This document shows, one piece after another, positions 37,046-49,204 of a stretch of 64,000 bases of DNA (position 1 is the first letter of the stretch; the number at the start of each line of letters is the position of its first letter). Below the pieces are notes generated by a model that did no database searches, was not told the origin of the DNA, and was given only the letters and a program-made list of their open reading frames with translations. Origin of the DNA: Otis tarda (taxonomy: Eukaryota; Chordata; Aves; Otidiformes; Otididae); assembly GCA_026413225.1 (NCBI GenBank), contig CM048552.1, positions 145,713,053 to 145,777,052 of the forward strand. The letters are read 5' to 3'. The position numbers and the translations under genes were made by a program.

Positions 37046-37497
37046 TCATAGAATCACAGAATCTTTAAGGTTGGAAAAGACCTCCAAGATCATCAAGTCC
37101 AACCATCAACCTAACACCACCATGTCCACTAAACCACGTCCTAGAGTGCCACATCTACAGGTTCTTTGAACACCTCCAGGGATGGTGACTCCACCACTTC
37201 CTTGGGCAGCCTGTTCCAGTGCCTGATCGCTCTTTCAGTAAAGAAGTGTTTCCTAATATCCAGCCTAAACCCTGCCGCAACTTGAGGCCATTTCCTCTCA
37301 TCCTATCACTTGTTACTTGGGAGAAGAGACCAACACCTGCCTCCCTACAACCTCCTTTCAGGTAGTTGTAGAGAGCAATGAGGTCTCCCCTCAGCCTCCT
37401 CTTCTCCAGGCTAAACAATCCCAGTTCCCTCAGCCACTCCTCAGAAGACTTGTGCTCCAGACCCTTCACCAGCTTCATTGCCCTTCTCTGGACATGA
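37046..37497 (-). mobile_element. CR1 LINE fragment, 3' end
   Basis: The sequence starts with the reverse complement of the CR1 3' terminal repeats (TCATAGAATCACAGAAT) and runs through the usual 3' UTR and the end of the reverse-transcriptase reading frame (minus-strand [20 protein letters not shown], then [11 protein letters not shown]). The element is 5'-truncated near 37497. The 162-residue open frame overlapping it (37155-37643) is mostly this CR1 tail, not a host gene. Confidence 0.93.
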
Positions 37498-38270
37498 GAA
37501 TATGCAAAAATTATTACACGTGAAAATGTTACATGCAGAACAAAATGAGGAGAGAGGACTGGAGCAAGCAGAAGAAAGGACAGCACTGAAGAGTTCAAAC
37601 CTTCCCTGGCAGTGTTTGTAACAACAGGAAGGGACAGAGGCACTGGGAGGGCTCCTGCTCTATCTCATCTATCCAGAGCAGCAGAAGAATATGCTACAGT
37701 GTCATACCGACTGTGCATCCTCTCATCTGCAAAACAGATGGGATCAGCCCTGACAGCGCTTTCATCTTAAACTGCTGCAGGAGGACAGGTGACAAACATC
37801 ACTACAACAATGCTGCTACTCCTTAGGTTTAATTTCCTAAGGAAATAACACTTAACATGACTGCACTGTCTATTCTGCTTTATTTTCCCATTTCCCCGCT
37901 GCTTTTGAAGCTGTTAGTCCTCCTCAGCTGACTGTGATGGAGAAACACATCTCAAAGCTATGAAGCCTCTACCAGTTTTGTGAAAACTGGTGATCGTGCA
38001 GAGTCTCCACTGCAGGAAAGTCGACAGCAGGAGGAAAGCAGTTGCTTGTTCCCCTTGCTAGCCAGCTGAGCAGCCAGCACTTCCATAGCCCAGGCACAGC
38101 CCTGATGAGCAGCTAGGCTGGCTGTTAGGGAATACGGATAGTTGAGGGTATGACAGAGAGTCAGGAGGAAAAGGGAGGGATCAAGAAGTGATGTCCTGCA
38201 AAGAACACATGTAGGGGATGCCTACTGCAACAGGGGAGCATCACCAGCCTGGTATAAGCTAGCTGCTGTT

Positions 38271-39064
38271 TATAGAATCATAGAATACCAGGTTGAAAGG
38301 GACCTCAAGGATCATCTGGTCCAACCCTTTCTTGGCAAAAGCACGGTCTAGACAAGATGGCCCAGCACCCTGTCCAGCTCAATCTTAGAAGTGTCTAATG
38401 TTGGGGAATCCACCACTTAGCTGGGGAGATTATTCCAATGGCTGATTGTTCTCATTGTGAAAAATTTTTCTCTCGTGTACAATTGGAATCTCCGTAGGAG
38501 TAACTTGTACCCATTACCGCTCGTCTTTTCCATATGACTGCTTGTATAAAAGGGAGTCTCCATCTTCTTTGTAGACACCCTTTAAATACTGGAACATGAT
38601 GATAACATCTCCCTGAAGTCTTCTTTTCTCAAGGCTGAAAAAACCCCCTTCTCTCAGCCTTTCCTCATATGGCAGGCTTCCCAGTCCTTTGATCATCTTT
38701 GTGGCCCTCCTTTGGATCCTTTCCAGCCTGTCCACATCTTTTTTTGCATAGCGGGGACCAAAACTGAACACAGTAGTCTACATGTGGCCTGACATGCGCT
38801 GAGTAGAGTGGGATAATGACTTCTTTATCTCTGCTGGTGATGCCCTTGTTGATGCAGCCCAGCATCCTGTTGGCTTGCTTTGCCACAGCACCACACTGTT
38901 CACTCATATTGACCTTGCTGTCCACCAGCACCCCCAGGTCCCTTTCCACAGAGCTGCTCCCCAGCCAGGTAGACCCCAGCCTGTGCTGCACTACTGGATT
39001 ATGTTTTCCCAGGTGCAAGACCTTACACTTGTCCTTATTGAACTTAACAATGCTGATGTTATCA
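38271..39064 (-). mobile_element. CR1 LINE fragment, C-terminal part of ORF2 plus 3' end
   Basis: The plus strand starts TATAGAATCATAGAATACCAGG, the reverse complement of the CR1 3' end. Minus-strand frames encode [40 protein letters not shown] and [20 protein letters not shown], typical of the region after the CR1 reverse-transcriptase domain. These pieces are split between two frames, so the copy is inactivated by at least one frameshift, and it is 5'-truncated. Its 3' end differs from the 37-kb copy, indicating another subfamily. Confidence 0.93.
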
Positions 39065-39377
39065 TGATGACATTACCACTTTATGTGGAGGTAGAGAGAA
39101 GGAAAGAGAGTGGAAGAGGCAGCTGCCAGCTCTCCCTGCTCTCTGAAAGACCTGAAATTCAGACCTGTCCCTGACCTCAAGTCACATGGGACTTTCTGGA
39201 GAACATCAGGGTATTTCAAGAAACTGTACTATAAAGGTACAGTTGTGTCCATTCATACTACAAAGCCTACCATGATGGATTTATGCTGAATCAGTCCATA
39301 CATACACAACGTTGGGATGACAACCAGTCTACAACTTGAAAAGGCTCCCCAAAGGGATAAAAGAATTGTTGACATCC

Positions 39378-39480
39378 AGGTTTTACAGATGGGTACAAAA
39401 GTATGGAGAGATTAAATGCTTTTCCCGATGTCCTCCAAGAAGCATCTCTCAGAGTAGGGATCAGAGTGAGTCTGTCATGC
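39378..39480. repeat. Possible MIR/CORE-SINE-like remnant
   Basis: 'gttttacagatgggtacaaa..gagagattaaatgcttttcccgatgtcct..cagagtagggatcagagtga' follows the order of the MIR core (ttttacagatgaggaaactgag, gaggttaagt, cttgcccaagg, cagagcc, ggattcgaac), with many changes. It is weak and unverified. Confidence 0.35.
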
Positions 39481-40498
39481 AGAAGCGGTGCAGGGCTCCA
39501 GGCCTGTTCTTTGGTCCAGCTCTCCTGGAGTAGATGGCACAGACTAAGGCACCCTCTTTGGTCCATAGCCCAAGTCCCCAAAGCATGTTGTGGTGTAGTA
39601 GAAAGCAGGAGGCAAAGGAAACTGGATCCCACTCCTTGGACCTCCCTTGCAAGGGGTCCCATGGACCACTGGTGGGGAATACACTGGGAGAAATGTCTCC
39701 CTTTTCCCACATCATCACTTGTCCTCAGTCTCTTCTCACTTCTGACACTGGGGCAGAAATTTTCCCTGTCCCTCCTCTGACCTGAGGAGCACTTTCTTTG
39801 TGAAACCCCTTGCTGGTTTAAGATCTCTTTGGCAGAAAGTTCTCATGTGCACATTTGTTCCTGGCTGGCTGCATCTCCCTCCAGACAATGAAGAAAATAC
39901 GACACTTCAGATACTAATAGGTCTAAATCACCTTTCTCCAAGGAGATTCCTCTCTACGGAGGATAGAGGGAAGCCACGGTTACCTAGCTGTTCATGGTTA
40001 GGTGGTCTGCATTCCCATTACCACTGTCCTACTCCCTGTGCCAAGTAAGCCCCAAAGGCTACAACAAAACCTGAAAATGATGTTTAAAAGGGGCAGAAAG
40101 GAAAAGACCCATTTGAGGACTTATCCCATTTGTCCCCAGGCTCCCTTCTTCGAAACCACAAATGTTTTACTTCAATACTCAAAGCCTGATGAGATGCAGG
40201 TTATTAATGTATGACTATGACAAGATTATTATGGTTAATTTAACATGTGCAGGCACTTAACTAAGTACTGTTGGGAAATATTTGTCATTCGTTCAAAAAT
40301 TTTCTGCCTGCAATTTGGCAGATATAGTGCAACTGAGCTGCAGAAATCCAGCATGACATAAAGAGCTCTCATCTGCCATCACCTTTACACGTGACTGTAC
40401 AATACTTGAGCTCTGCCTGATTTAAATGAGCACAACAAGATGTACTGCAGCATTCATAAATTAAATGGCATTGACATTTAGGCACTAGAAAAATCTAA

Positions 40499-40578
40499 CT
40501 TCATAGAATCATAGAATGGTTTGGATTGGAAGGGACCTTCAAAGGTCATCTAGTCCAAACCCCCTGCAAGGAGCAGGG
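40499..40578 (-). mobile_element. Very short CR1 3'-end fragment
   Basis: Only about 80 bases remain: TTCATAGAATCATAGAATGG followed by the usual 'gggacct..catctagtccaaaccccctgc' segment (all reverse complement of CR1). It is a severely 5'-truncated insertion, in the same orientation as the two copies before it. Confidence 0.9.
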
Positions 40579-43500
40579 AGTATGAGAACTTAAGAGTATG
40601 CTCTTCCAGATGAAGGAAAAGGAGCAGAGAGGCACACAACCTCCCATGGGGAGTAAAAGGGACACCATTAGGAGAGAGGGTGGCAGAACAGCATTCCTAA
40701 TCAAAGCTCAGAAAGCAAAGCTGTGCAAGTAAAAGCTGCTTGTGGGCTTTCCTCTCACCCCCCTGAGTGTGCCATGATCCCAACCAAGTCAAGTGGTGTT
40801 GAGTGAAACCACCGAAGTGGTTTCATTCAGGGGCAACCTGTCCCTCAGGCACGGCACAGCTCTCCAGGGCCATCCCACCACTCCTGGGGAGGGAACTTCC
40901 CATCTCAAAATGCTGTTCGGCTTGCTTTCCCAGGGAAGCAGGCAAAAAAATCTGTGTGTACAGAGCTAGTTACAGCAACACATCAAAACTCATGTCCAAA
41001 ATGGCCAGTCTCATGGCACCTTTGAAGGGTCCCGGCACTTCTTGGCTTTTCCTGATACTTTGGAGCAGATCCAAAGTCACAGAAGAGATGCTCGGCACAC
41101 AGCCAGTGTCTTACATATTTTAGTCGTGAATCATTTTGCCCACAAAGGCTCTTATATCTTTGAGCTTCACATAGGTGTGTCAGGATAAAACTTGGGAACA
41201 TACTACCAGAGGGGACTTCCTGAGCATTCAGTCCCTGTTGTTGCTGGCAAACACTCCATATAATCCTCTCACAGGCTGATTAAAGTCTTATTTTGAAAAC
41301 TATTCCATTTTCCCCATCTCTTTGACTGAAATGCTACTCCACAACTTTGTAACTCTGACAGTTAGAAATTCCCAGACTAAATGTCTGGTCTATACCTGTT
41401 TATATTTGTGCCAATATGATCCTTTCCTTGAGCTTTTCTCTCCTGATAGAGGGGTTTAGAGAAGACAGTCATCTTCCCTTTCATCCTTCATCTGTGAAGC
41501 CAAACAAGCCATAGCACCTTGATTTCCTCCCAGAGAAAGGTTCTCCTTTCTCCTGGTTGTCTTACTAATACTTCTCTGCACCTGTCCCACACCAAGCTCA
41601 ATTCTTCTGGCAGCTAGATGCCCAGAACTGGATCCCAGGTGGCCTCTATAGCTAGATGACAAAGAGGTAACTCTTGAATTCAAACTCCTCAGCTCCCTGC
41701 TAGACTTGCACAGGTTGGCAGACAGGCAGAGGGGAAAGCATTTACCTTCCAGCTCTAGCCTGCTCTCCACCGCAGAATCCAAGGACATGCCTGAGGCGTC
41801 TGCTATAAAGAAATGCCATTCTGTACAAGCCGTATGTTCCAATAACCTCCTCAGACTTGGCTCTTTCCTACATTCAGCCACCCAGATCGCTGATACTAGT
41901 TGCCAATACCAGACTACAGGACCCATTCCAGCTTCTTTGCAAACCCTGAAAGCACCGGCATAGACTCCCTTGGCTGGACTCACAAGGGCCCAGCCATCTG
42001 TGTATCTGCCGACTGTCTCTGATGTAGGTGTAATGGGAAAACATTTAGCCTTTTACATTGCAGTTGGCAAATGTACGAGCTCAAGCTTGAGGAAAATATG
42101 ACCCTCTTTTCTTAGGGGCCTCCTTCATTCTAACATTTTTTTCAGATGTTTTAAAAATATCTGTGAGTCATGGTAATGGGCAGGGAATGAGATGTCTAGC
42201 AGAGCTCCCAGCTCTGGCAGAAGAGCATTACTAAGAGGACACTATAAGGCTTTGTAAACAGAGGAAAGATCAGGGAGTGCTGAAGAACTTAATCTCTCAG
42301 GTCCCACACTATCCTCTGAAGGTGCTGCTTTATTAAAACAGCTAGATCAAAGTCACTAAAGAGGTTTCTGCTGTCAGCTGTCTCCTGAAAGTTGTTGACC
42401 TTGAGACCAGAACAATTAAGTGAAATGTGAAGCAATTCCTCAAACAGATATTTCTCCTTCTCTGTCCTACATCACCTAAACACACAGTAGTGTGAAGTTA
42501 CACACTTGGGAGAGCCTTTTGTAATAAAAAACATCCTGAACTGCATCAAGATCCTGCCCTAGTATAGATTTTTTCTCTTTTCTTAAGTGGACATATAGAC
42601 TGTGGGTCCTAGGAATGGATGTATGAGCTGTCCCATGTGTATGATAGAGATAAAAAACTTGGGATACCAAATTAGACATGCACACTTTGAAAAGCGGATG
42701 CTGTATCAGATACGCAATGTGAGACTCTGGGAATTGTTTTTCTGAATACTAAGTGTGGAAAATATTAATTGAAACCGCATTTACTCGGTCTCTCTGAAGA
42801 AATCAGCTCCTGAATGCCTTAGCATCAGTACTCAAATTAAACAGCTTTGTATCAGAGATAATTAAAATATATGGCTTAAAAAGATTCTGGCCTTTTATGT
42901 GCCTATTCAGAATCCACCACCACAGCCTCCTGTGCAAAAAAAACCTATGAACATGCTTTCAGTGTACCTGTCCTAGAGAAGTGCAGCCAGATCTTTGGCT
43001 GATGTCACTGGGCAGGCCTCTGCTGAAGTTAACTGGAGCTGTGCCAAATCATATTGTCTAAGACCTGGAATGTGCTGTTTAAAGACTTCTGACAGAGGCA
43101 AGTTAAATAGCTTGTATGCACCTGGAGACATTCATTTCCACATTTTTCAGAATACGAAAACTGTATTTTCTGTGAGGAGTGGTCCTTCAGAAAACTATTG
43201 TACCAGCCCTGTAGCAGCTTTAGAGATGAATACACTCTGGTTTAATTCCCAACACCTCTTCTATCTATGAGTAGAAAAGAGAGGCTACAGCATAAATAAG
43301 ACATTTTTTTTCCTAAAATTTTTTTTAGAATGGCACATCGTTTTAATTTTTACATTTGTCAAAGCATTTCTACTTGTAATCTATCAAAGGAAAACAAAAA
43401 GCAGTAACAAATCCCACTGTGTACTAACCAGAGGCAATTATTGCTGGCCTCTGCAAATACTACACCATCAGAAGGACTTGCTGCTTTCCATTTTGTAAAT

Positions 43501-43899
43501 GTGCTACAAGGAGTCAGTTGCAGGGAGAGTGTGGCAACTGATAACTCTTGATCACTTAATGATTTTTCATTAGCCAATTCTACAATAAATTAACTGGAGA
43601 AGTTTAAAGGTTGTTTTCAGCACTTTATAAACAGACACGACAAGGAACTAGGAAAGACAGTTCATATTTCCACTTAACTTTTTTACTTACCACCCAATGA
43701 AACTTTAATAAGTACAAAGGCAGGTCAATACTCCCACAACTGAAGGTTGTGCATTTCTGTAACCAAGAAACGCATTATAATCTGTAGGAAAACAACCTTT
43801 AAAGCATCTCAGACATAAACTTTCTTCAGCTGCTTACCTGCGTACGTTCCTGTTTGCCAGACTCAACGTAACACAAAGGGCTACGGGTGTTTCAACAGG

Positions 43900-44280
43900 G
43901 ATCTGTCACCTCGCCAGGCACTTAAGCAGTAGCAAAAAAGCAGAGGCACTTGCAAGTTTGCACAGAGGATTCAGCAAAGTCTCGATTCGATTCAACTTCA
44001 ATAGTGCACCCTACGTCTCACCAGTTACCCAGCACCAGGCTAGGCTCTGCCTTCCCGAAGCGTGAGCTATTAGCACTGCCCCGATCCCTTCACCAAGCGA
44101 TCCCTGTATCTAACGCTGAAGGAGTGGGTCAGAGGAGAAAGCACCAGTATCCCCCAGTTGCTAGGAAACAAGCAGGGAGATCCTGACCTGAATTCTTAGC
44201 GGAGGCTGGTGTTGCTCAGGAAGATTAGCTGGGTCCTTCCTGGAAAGGCAGGGACGCTTTGCAAAGGCCACCGCGTAGAA
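43900..44280. promoter_or_regulatory. Weak candidate promoter-like patch
   Basis: This patch has more CpG than its surroundings (for example 'cccgaagcgtgag', 'gccccgatccc', 'accaagcgatccc') and a GTTGCTAGGAAAC sequence (about 44157-44169) that partly resembles an RFX-type X-box. There is no TATA box or defined exon. It could mark an upstream start of the minus-strand gene, but this is speculation. Confidence 0.12.
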
Positions 44281-44818
44281 CCACCCAGGACAAAGGGACA
44301 GCAGCTGAGCTATTTTTACAACCAAAAGGCACCTGTGGTGAAAATGAGACTCATGTGTGCAAAAATGGAGGGTGACTTTTCTATTCTTCACGCCAATGAA
44401 ACTAGAAAGTTTTAAACTTTAAAATAAGATCTTTGTATTTCAAATTTGATCATTAGATAAAGCAGAAGAAACCACCCACCATGCACACAGCCTCCACATT
44501 AACAAATGCAATGACAGAATATTAAACATGAAAATCAAGAAATTAGGTTATCCGAGACACGTATGCTACGAAGCATAAATCTAAAGCCGAAGTCGTAACA
44601 TAGAAAATTGAAGAGAAGCAAATCAGGAAAGTTAATGATGACACAAGAACTCTGTGTTTTCTGACCTTTTAAATATTTTAAGTTACTGCCATGCCGTTGT
44701 ACTAATTACTCTGTTTAGCTTGCAACCTCCTCTGCATGCATTTTGTAGAAGATGAAAAGCAAGAGCTGAACTAGACCTGAAGAGCTAACGTGCCTCTGGG
44801 TCCCTTGGATGGGGTATA

Positions 44819-44872
44819 TCTGACCCTAGTTATCCTAGTAATTGAACCCTAGTTATCTGACCCTAGTTATCG
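44819..44872 (+). repeat. Short degenerate tandem repeat
   Basis: The unit TCTGACCCTAGTTATC or its variant TTGAACCCTAGTTATC occurs three times in 54 bases, with one short spacer. It looks like a local duplication of unknown origin. Confidence 0.8.
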
Positions 44873-45934
44873 AAGGAAATAATGACTCCTCAAATGCAGC
44901 ATAATGTAAATGTCTCAAACAGACCCAATTATCTGAAAAAAAAAATGCCTGCTTGCTTTCTACTGACTTCAAGGAACATCCACCCTCTTGGCAAAAATGG
45001 CGCACACCATGCACGGTATGGCTCCTGCAGGCTGGAGGGGCCAGCGAGGCCAGGAGGGACAAGGGGTGTCAGTGCAGAAACAAGTCCTTTCATTCCGGCT
45101 GGATGCTTCTTCATCGCATCTGGGCACATTCTCATATGTGAGCAGCACCCTCTTTGCTTGGGCGGGTGCTGTCAGTCCCAGACAGGAATATCTGCAGGGA
45201 CCTGCAGTCCAACCAAGGCGGTAACTCCGGCATCATCTTTGTAGGGTGCACTGTCTGCATGAGAGATCTGCAGCAGGTGTACCTACCACACAGCCACCAC
45301 ACAGGCAAAAACTCTTTTAAAAAAAGAGAGGTCTTGTGCACAGGAGGACTGGCCGGTCATGTCTAGAGAAGTTCAGCTATGACCTTAAAAGAGAATTACT
45401 CCACAACTTATGATAGCCTTTTATCTGTCAAAAACAAAATAATGATTTAATGGAAGGAAAACGCACCAAGTGTCTTTGCAGAAATGCCAGACCATCTCAG
45501 CAATGGCACACCTAATGCTTACTCCTCATCTGTGTACTGTACCCCCAAAAAGGCTCTCTTTTTCTTATAACATACAGCCAGGCTCAACGGACTAATACAG
45601 CTGCGTGCAACACAGGCTCGGGGTTAGGCAAGGGTCTTAGTTATGTTTCAAATCTCTCCCTCCCCCATAAATGTCTGTATTTACCCAACGAATCAGTCTA
45701 TCCCCGCAGCATTTGTCAGCGACCAAAAGCAAATGAATATTGCAGTGCTTCAAGTACCTTTCTGAAGAACAGCCAAAGCCCACCATGTTGATAGGAAAAT
45801 TACAGTTTTTTTGTTCATTTCCCTTCTCTTATCTTTTTGCAGAAATCGGAAAAGCTCAGTGTTAAGTCCTATCCTAAAAGCACTTAAATTTCCAAATAAA
45901 ATAGTTACGGATGTCATGACCCAGGGAGCAGCAA

Positions 45935-46757
45935 AGCTGAATACAATGGGCCGAGGCCAATTGTATGAGGTTCAACAAAGCCAAGTGCCAAGTTCTGCAG
46001 TTCGGTCACAACAACCCCATGCAATGCTACAGGTTTGGGCAAGAGCGGCTGGAAAGCTGCCCGATGAAAAAGAACTTGGGGGTGTTGGTCGATAGACGGC
46101 TGAACATGAGCCAGCAGTGTACCCAGGTGGCCAAGAAGGCCAACAGCATTGCAGTTTGTATTAGAAATAGTGTGGCCAGCAGGACTAGGGAAGTGATTGT
46201 CCCCCTGCACGCGGCACTGATGGGGCTGCACCTCCAATACTGTATTCAGGCTTGGGCCCCTCACTACAAGAAAGACACTGAGGTGCTGGAGCACGTCCAA
46301 AGAAGAGCAACAAAGCTGGTGAAGGGTCTAAAGGACAAGTCTTACCAGGAGCAGCTGAGGGAACCGGGGTTGTTTAGTCTGGAGAAGAGGAGGCTGAGGG
46401 GAGACCTTATCACTCTCTATAGGTACCTGAAAGGAGGTTGTAGAGAGGTCAGTGTCAGTCTCTTTTCCCAAGTAACACGTGATAGGATGAGAGGAAATGG
46501 CCTCAAGTTGTGCCAGGGAAGGTTTAGATTGGATATTAGGAAAAATTTCTTCACCAAAAGGCTTGTCAGCACTGGAACAGGCTGCCCAGGAAGGCAGTGG
46601 AGTCACCATCCCCAGAGATATTTAAAAGATGTGTAGGTGTGGTGCTTAGGGACACGGTTTAGTGGTGAACTTGGCAGTGCTAGGTTAACAGTTGGACTTG
46701 ATGATCTTAAAGGTCTTTTCCAACCTAAACAATTCTGTGGTTCTATGATTCTATGAA
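45935..46757 (+). mobile_element. CR1 LINE fragment with open C-terminal ORF2 (223 codons)
   Basis: This is the longest and best-preserved CR1 here, and the only copy on the plus strand. An uninterrupted frame from 45965 to 46636 encodes the region behind the reverse-transcriptase domain ([63 protein letters not shown]). It is followed by the 3' UTR and the terminal repeats ATTCTGTGGTTCTATGATTC (to about 46757). The element is 5'-truncated: the catalytic reverse-transcriptase core and endonuclease are absent, so it cannot be active. The start of the element is estimated from where CR1-like text (gggccgaggccaa) begins. Confidence 0.93.
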
Positions 46758-49184
46758 ATAATCCATATTTTAAAGACCATAACAAGAAAAAAAAAATCTT
46801 TATAGACAATTAAGCAACATTTGGAGGAAACAAACCGAAAATTTAAGATGTTAAATACATACTCACCTGCTGCTAAAGAAAAGCTGATCATGTAACAGAA
46901 TACTGAGTCTAAGTCAGAAATGATATCTCTCTGCAGTGCAACTGTATTTTAAGTAGTGCAGGTATTCTGAAACAATTTTCCCTATGAAAGGCCACTCTGA
47001 CTACGAATGTCACTTCAGTACATTTTTTTCATATGAAATTCTTCCAAATGGCCTTAAAGTTCAGTAACACAGCAAGCTGACACTAAATAGTGGGAAACAG
47101 AGAAAACAGAGAAAGCTTGGCAAAAGGAAAGGTATAGCCAATATGAGCTTTCAATAACAAGGCCCTTAATACAGGCAAAGAGAAATTTAAAGACACGAGT
47201 ATGGAAGATTTCAGAGAAATGGAGAATTACTGAGCCTGAAAGAGAGAGGGAAAAGGAATGCCTTTTCATTTCAGATGTGAAAGAGAAGGAAGATGAGAAA
47301 CATACTTCTGGATTTTTCTGTAGACAGACTGAAGGACATTTATCAGGACTGTCATCTGGGTAGAGGGCCACAGATGACACTTGGCAATGAAGACAGTGCT
47401 TCAGGCAGGTGCCAGAACCCAGTGATCTCCTGGCCACAGATGAGGAAATAGCTCAGTCATTGATTTGTCACTGACACTCTTGGCAAAGTTGCCAATCATG
47501 GTATGGACACTGATATTTTTTTTTTAGGTGTTTTCAAACAACCAAAACGCTGTAAAGACTCATGGGAAGTTTTAAACTCCTGTGCAGAAGATGGGGTGTG
47601 AGTGGTACATGGAGCAGAGTGAGAACATGCAATAGAACAGCGAGAACTGCAAAACAATAAAGCTGTTTTACGTAACAGTGAGGAAAAGGATGTAGATGGG
47701 AACAATGCTGCTGGAAATGTTGATTCAAGGGAGAGCCCAAACTGGGCGCCTTTCCTCCCCCTCAACATTTCCTCTGGTCATGTCTTGAGCAGCCAGAATG
47801 AGTGAGCAGTAACACAGATCTGGGTGGGGTACAGAAAAGCCGTTTCATAGTGTTAAAAATAACCTATCATATCTTCCTATTGTCTAAACTGGAATAACCC
47901 CACCAACTCAATTTTATGCCAGCTTAAGATCTGGCCAAATGCACTGAGCAAGAGGAAGGCAGCAGTTCCTCTTACATGCTTCACTTTGCCTGCGGGCAGG
48001 TTTCAGCAAGGCATGTGTCTATTCCAGGGGAAGATATTAATGAAGGATTTAATCTTCCTGATGAATACAAAAGGATGCTAAAGTACCAAACTTGACAAAC
48101 ACACCTTGCAATGGAATACATTTTTAACAAATTTGCTTTACTCAGCTATGTATTTGTAAAGCCATGTAAAACAGACAGTTTGAAATTGCCTGACTTCAGC
48201 CATTGAAAGTCAAACACTACTGTCCAAATCTCTGCAGAGGTATAGTTTTACAGTAATTGAGATAGCACGTAATCCGGTCACATCTCTGCGTACATCAGTA
48301 ATACAGTACTGAGCAGTCTCCCAGTTGTTCAGACACAGAAGAAGCCTCCTGAAGCATTGATTCACGTTGATGAATTGTAACCAAGCAACCCTGCCAGCAT
48401 CCCTCCAGCCCATTGTTCCTCTGAGCTGGGGAGAATAGTAGCAGAACACCACTGAAAACCTGCCAAACTCCGGCTTCCCCAATTAAAGGATATCATCCCT
48501 CTAATGCTAGATAGAACAAATCCTTTAACCAAAATTTAACAAAAATAAACTGTTACTTCCCTCCTAGTAAAAACATAATGACGTGCCTGAAGGCAGCAAA
48601 TGAAACTTCTGCTTGTCCACAATTCTCTTGTAAATAATCTTTACAAAAGAAGTGGTTCAAATTTACTTTACACAAAAAGTGCAAGGCAATGAATTATTCA
48701 TCTGAGCAGAGAGACAGAAATACTGCCTTTTTGTTAGTCCGGCTATTAGATGCCGAGGGAAACTAAAGACAACTTTCGCAGATACAATAACTAATCAGTA
48801 AGAACACAGATGAGATGGAAAGGAAGTAGATACTTGAAAAATTTGTTCAGTGAGAGCTGGCAACCATTTTCCACGTAAGTGTCTGAAACCGACAGTTAAT
48901 GCACAAAATACAGCTACTACACCATCATCGATGTGAACCTTATTATCAACAGAGTAATTAAAAAATGACATTGCAATTTTCTTTTTTATTGCAGTTAAGT
49001 CTGAGTGGTGGGATTATTTGTTCTGTTTAATGCCATGGGCCTGGACATCAAAACCAAATTTCATTGTAAAATGACCCACTGTTGCTCATTATGGGAGTAA
49101 GAAGACACAGCCTGCCAGCAAAACTGTTGGTTACTAAAGAACTTGAATTTTCAAGATGTGCCACAGTTCCCTCATTTTACTAGC

Positions 49185-49204
49185 AAAAAAAAAAAAAAAA
49201 AAAA
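49185..49204. repeat. A20 homopolymer tract
   Basis: A pure run of 20 A followed by ordinary sequence. No retrocopy is recognised upstream of it. Confidence 0.9.

Noticed and set aside
37155-37643. 162-codon open frame on the minus strand
   Set aside because: Its recognisable part is the CR1 ORF2 tail ([20 protein letters not shown]); the rest is chance extension, so it is not a host gene.
40800-40829. Hairpin TGAAACCAC-cgaa-GTGGTTTCA
   Set aside because: Nine perfect pairs plus a few weaker ones are expected by chance in 64 kb; no supporting context.
41456-41983. 175-codon open frame on the minus strand
   Set aside because: Composition looks random (many Ser, Cys and Leu without motif), with no homologue recognised and no promoter or splice context.
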